NCBI GenBank assembly: GCA_937907555.1
Contig: CALEST010000229.1
Span: 1 to 13,220 of the forward strand
Length of the DNA stretch: 13,220 bases
Source of the DNA: an uncultured Sediminibacterium sp.
GTDB taxonomy: Bacteria > Bacteroidota > Bacteroidia > Chitinophagales > Chitinophagaceae
Direction of reading: 5' to 3'
Shown: one piece after another, positions 12,916 to 13,220 of the stretch
Layout: every line of letters begins with the position of its first letter
How positions within the stretch are numbered: position 1 is the first letter of the stretch
Program-made: the position numbers and the translations under genes
The notes under the pieces: model-generated
Seen by the model: only the letters and a program-made list of their open reading frames with translations
Told to the model about the DNA's origin: nothing
Database searches by the model: none

Positions 12916-13220
12916 CCTTTCCTGCAACATACATTTCGCTTAAGGTGGGTGATGAACTACCACCTGCCTTTTCAAGGGTAATGGCAAACATGGAAGCAGC
13001 GGGTATATTTTTCATTTTACACAATCCGGCACAATCTCCCATAACGCCGGCGTCCACGGGCTTACCATCTACGATTGCCCAAAGCTGGTATTGTTTTCCC
13101 TGAGCGGGCTGGGGTAATTTATTGGGCAGAAGGTAAACATCTTTTGATTTTGCATCCCAGAAAACAGTGGCATAATTCACTTCTTTTCCAGGAACGCCGG
13201 GCATGGCTATTTTTTGCATA
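12908..13220 (-). CDS. Anti-sigma factor (RskA-type C-terminal domain), 5' part outside window
   Basis: The C-terminal ~103 residues of an anti-sigma-K-like factor. The visible part is the periplasmic RskA fold: VNYATVFWDAKSKDVYLL, LPQPAQGKQYQLWAIVDGKPVDAGV, then MFAITLEKAGGSSSPTLSEMYVAGKVG, all typical. Family members have an N-terminal cytoplasmic anti-sigma (zinc-finger or helical) domain and one membrane helix before this domain, giving roughly 250-280 residues, so more than half of the gene lies beyond the right edge. The Met at 13219 is internal rather than the start. An ECF sigma factor gene is expected next to it outside the window. Cys63 and Cys67 of the visible part form a CxxxC pair in the DCAGLCKM segment. 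The hybrid kinase gene follows after a 39-bp gap. Confidence 0.9.
   Translation of the reverse strand, partial: MQKIAMPGVPGKEVNYATVFWDAKSKDVYLLPNKLPQPAQGKQYQLWAIVDGKPVDAGVMGDCAGLCKMKNIPAASMFAITLEKAGGSSSPTLSEMYVAGKVG

Overview
The window looks like chromosomal core sequence from a Bacteroidota bacterium, most likely of the Chitinophagaceae type. This is inferred from the roughly 40% GC, the lack of Shine-Dalgarno sequences at most starts, the TAnnTTTG-like promoter boxes, and the families present: an SbsA-type Ig-like lipoprotein, a GHL10/DUF187 glycosyl hydrolase, an RskA-type anti-sigma factor and a hybrid histidine kinase. No transposon, phage gene, tRNA, rRNA or CRISPR array is visible.

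Layout from left to right. The 3' part of an MscS-type channel gene (+) runs into a convergent MerR-like regulator (-), with stop ends overlapping by 12 bp. The regulator is divergent from a 3-hydroxybutyryl-CoA dehydrogenase (+). That gene converges, across a 24-bp gap holding an imperfect hairpin, on an Ig-like lipoprotein (-). The lipoprotein lies just downstream of a 1048-residue UvrD-type helicase fused to an iron-sulfur PD-(D/E)XK nuclease (-). The helicase is divergent from an SRPBCC protein (+), whose stop codon touches the stop of a secreted GHL10 hydrolase (-).

The hydrolase is the last gene of a same-strand row: radical SAM/SPASM protein, MarR regulator, hydrolase. A 288-bp gap follows. 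It carries a strong + strand terminator with no + strand gene to serve, and an imperfect sigma-54-like site 81 bases before it. The most economical reading is an unannotated small RNA of about 80 nt. Beyond it are a VanZ-like membrane protein, a hybrid histidine kinase/response regulator whose 3' end overlaps vanZ by 62 bp, and the 3' end of an anti-sigma factor gene cut by the window edge. All three are on the minus strand.

The genes do not form one pathway. They cover envelope and osmotic stress (MscS, VanZ-like, lipoprotein), envelope signalling (anti-sigma factor, hybrid kinase), DNA repair (helicase-nuclease), acyl-CoA metabolism, and a locally regulated hydrolase/radical SAM row. The observations most worth checking are the orphan-terminator small RNA, a sliding-clamp-type pentapeptide at the N terminus of the MerR-like protein, the recurrent promoter box abutting start codons, and an inverted repeat in the MarR promoter.
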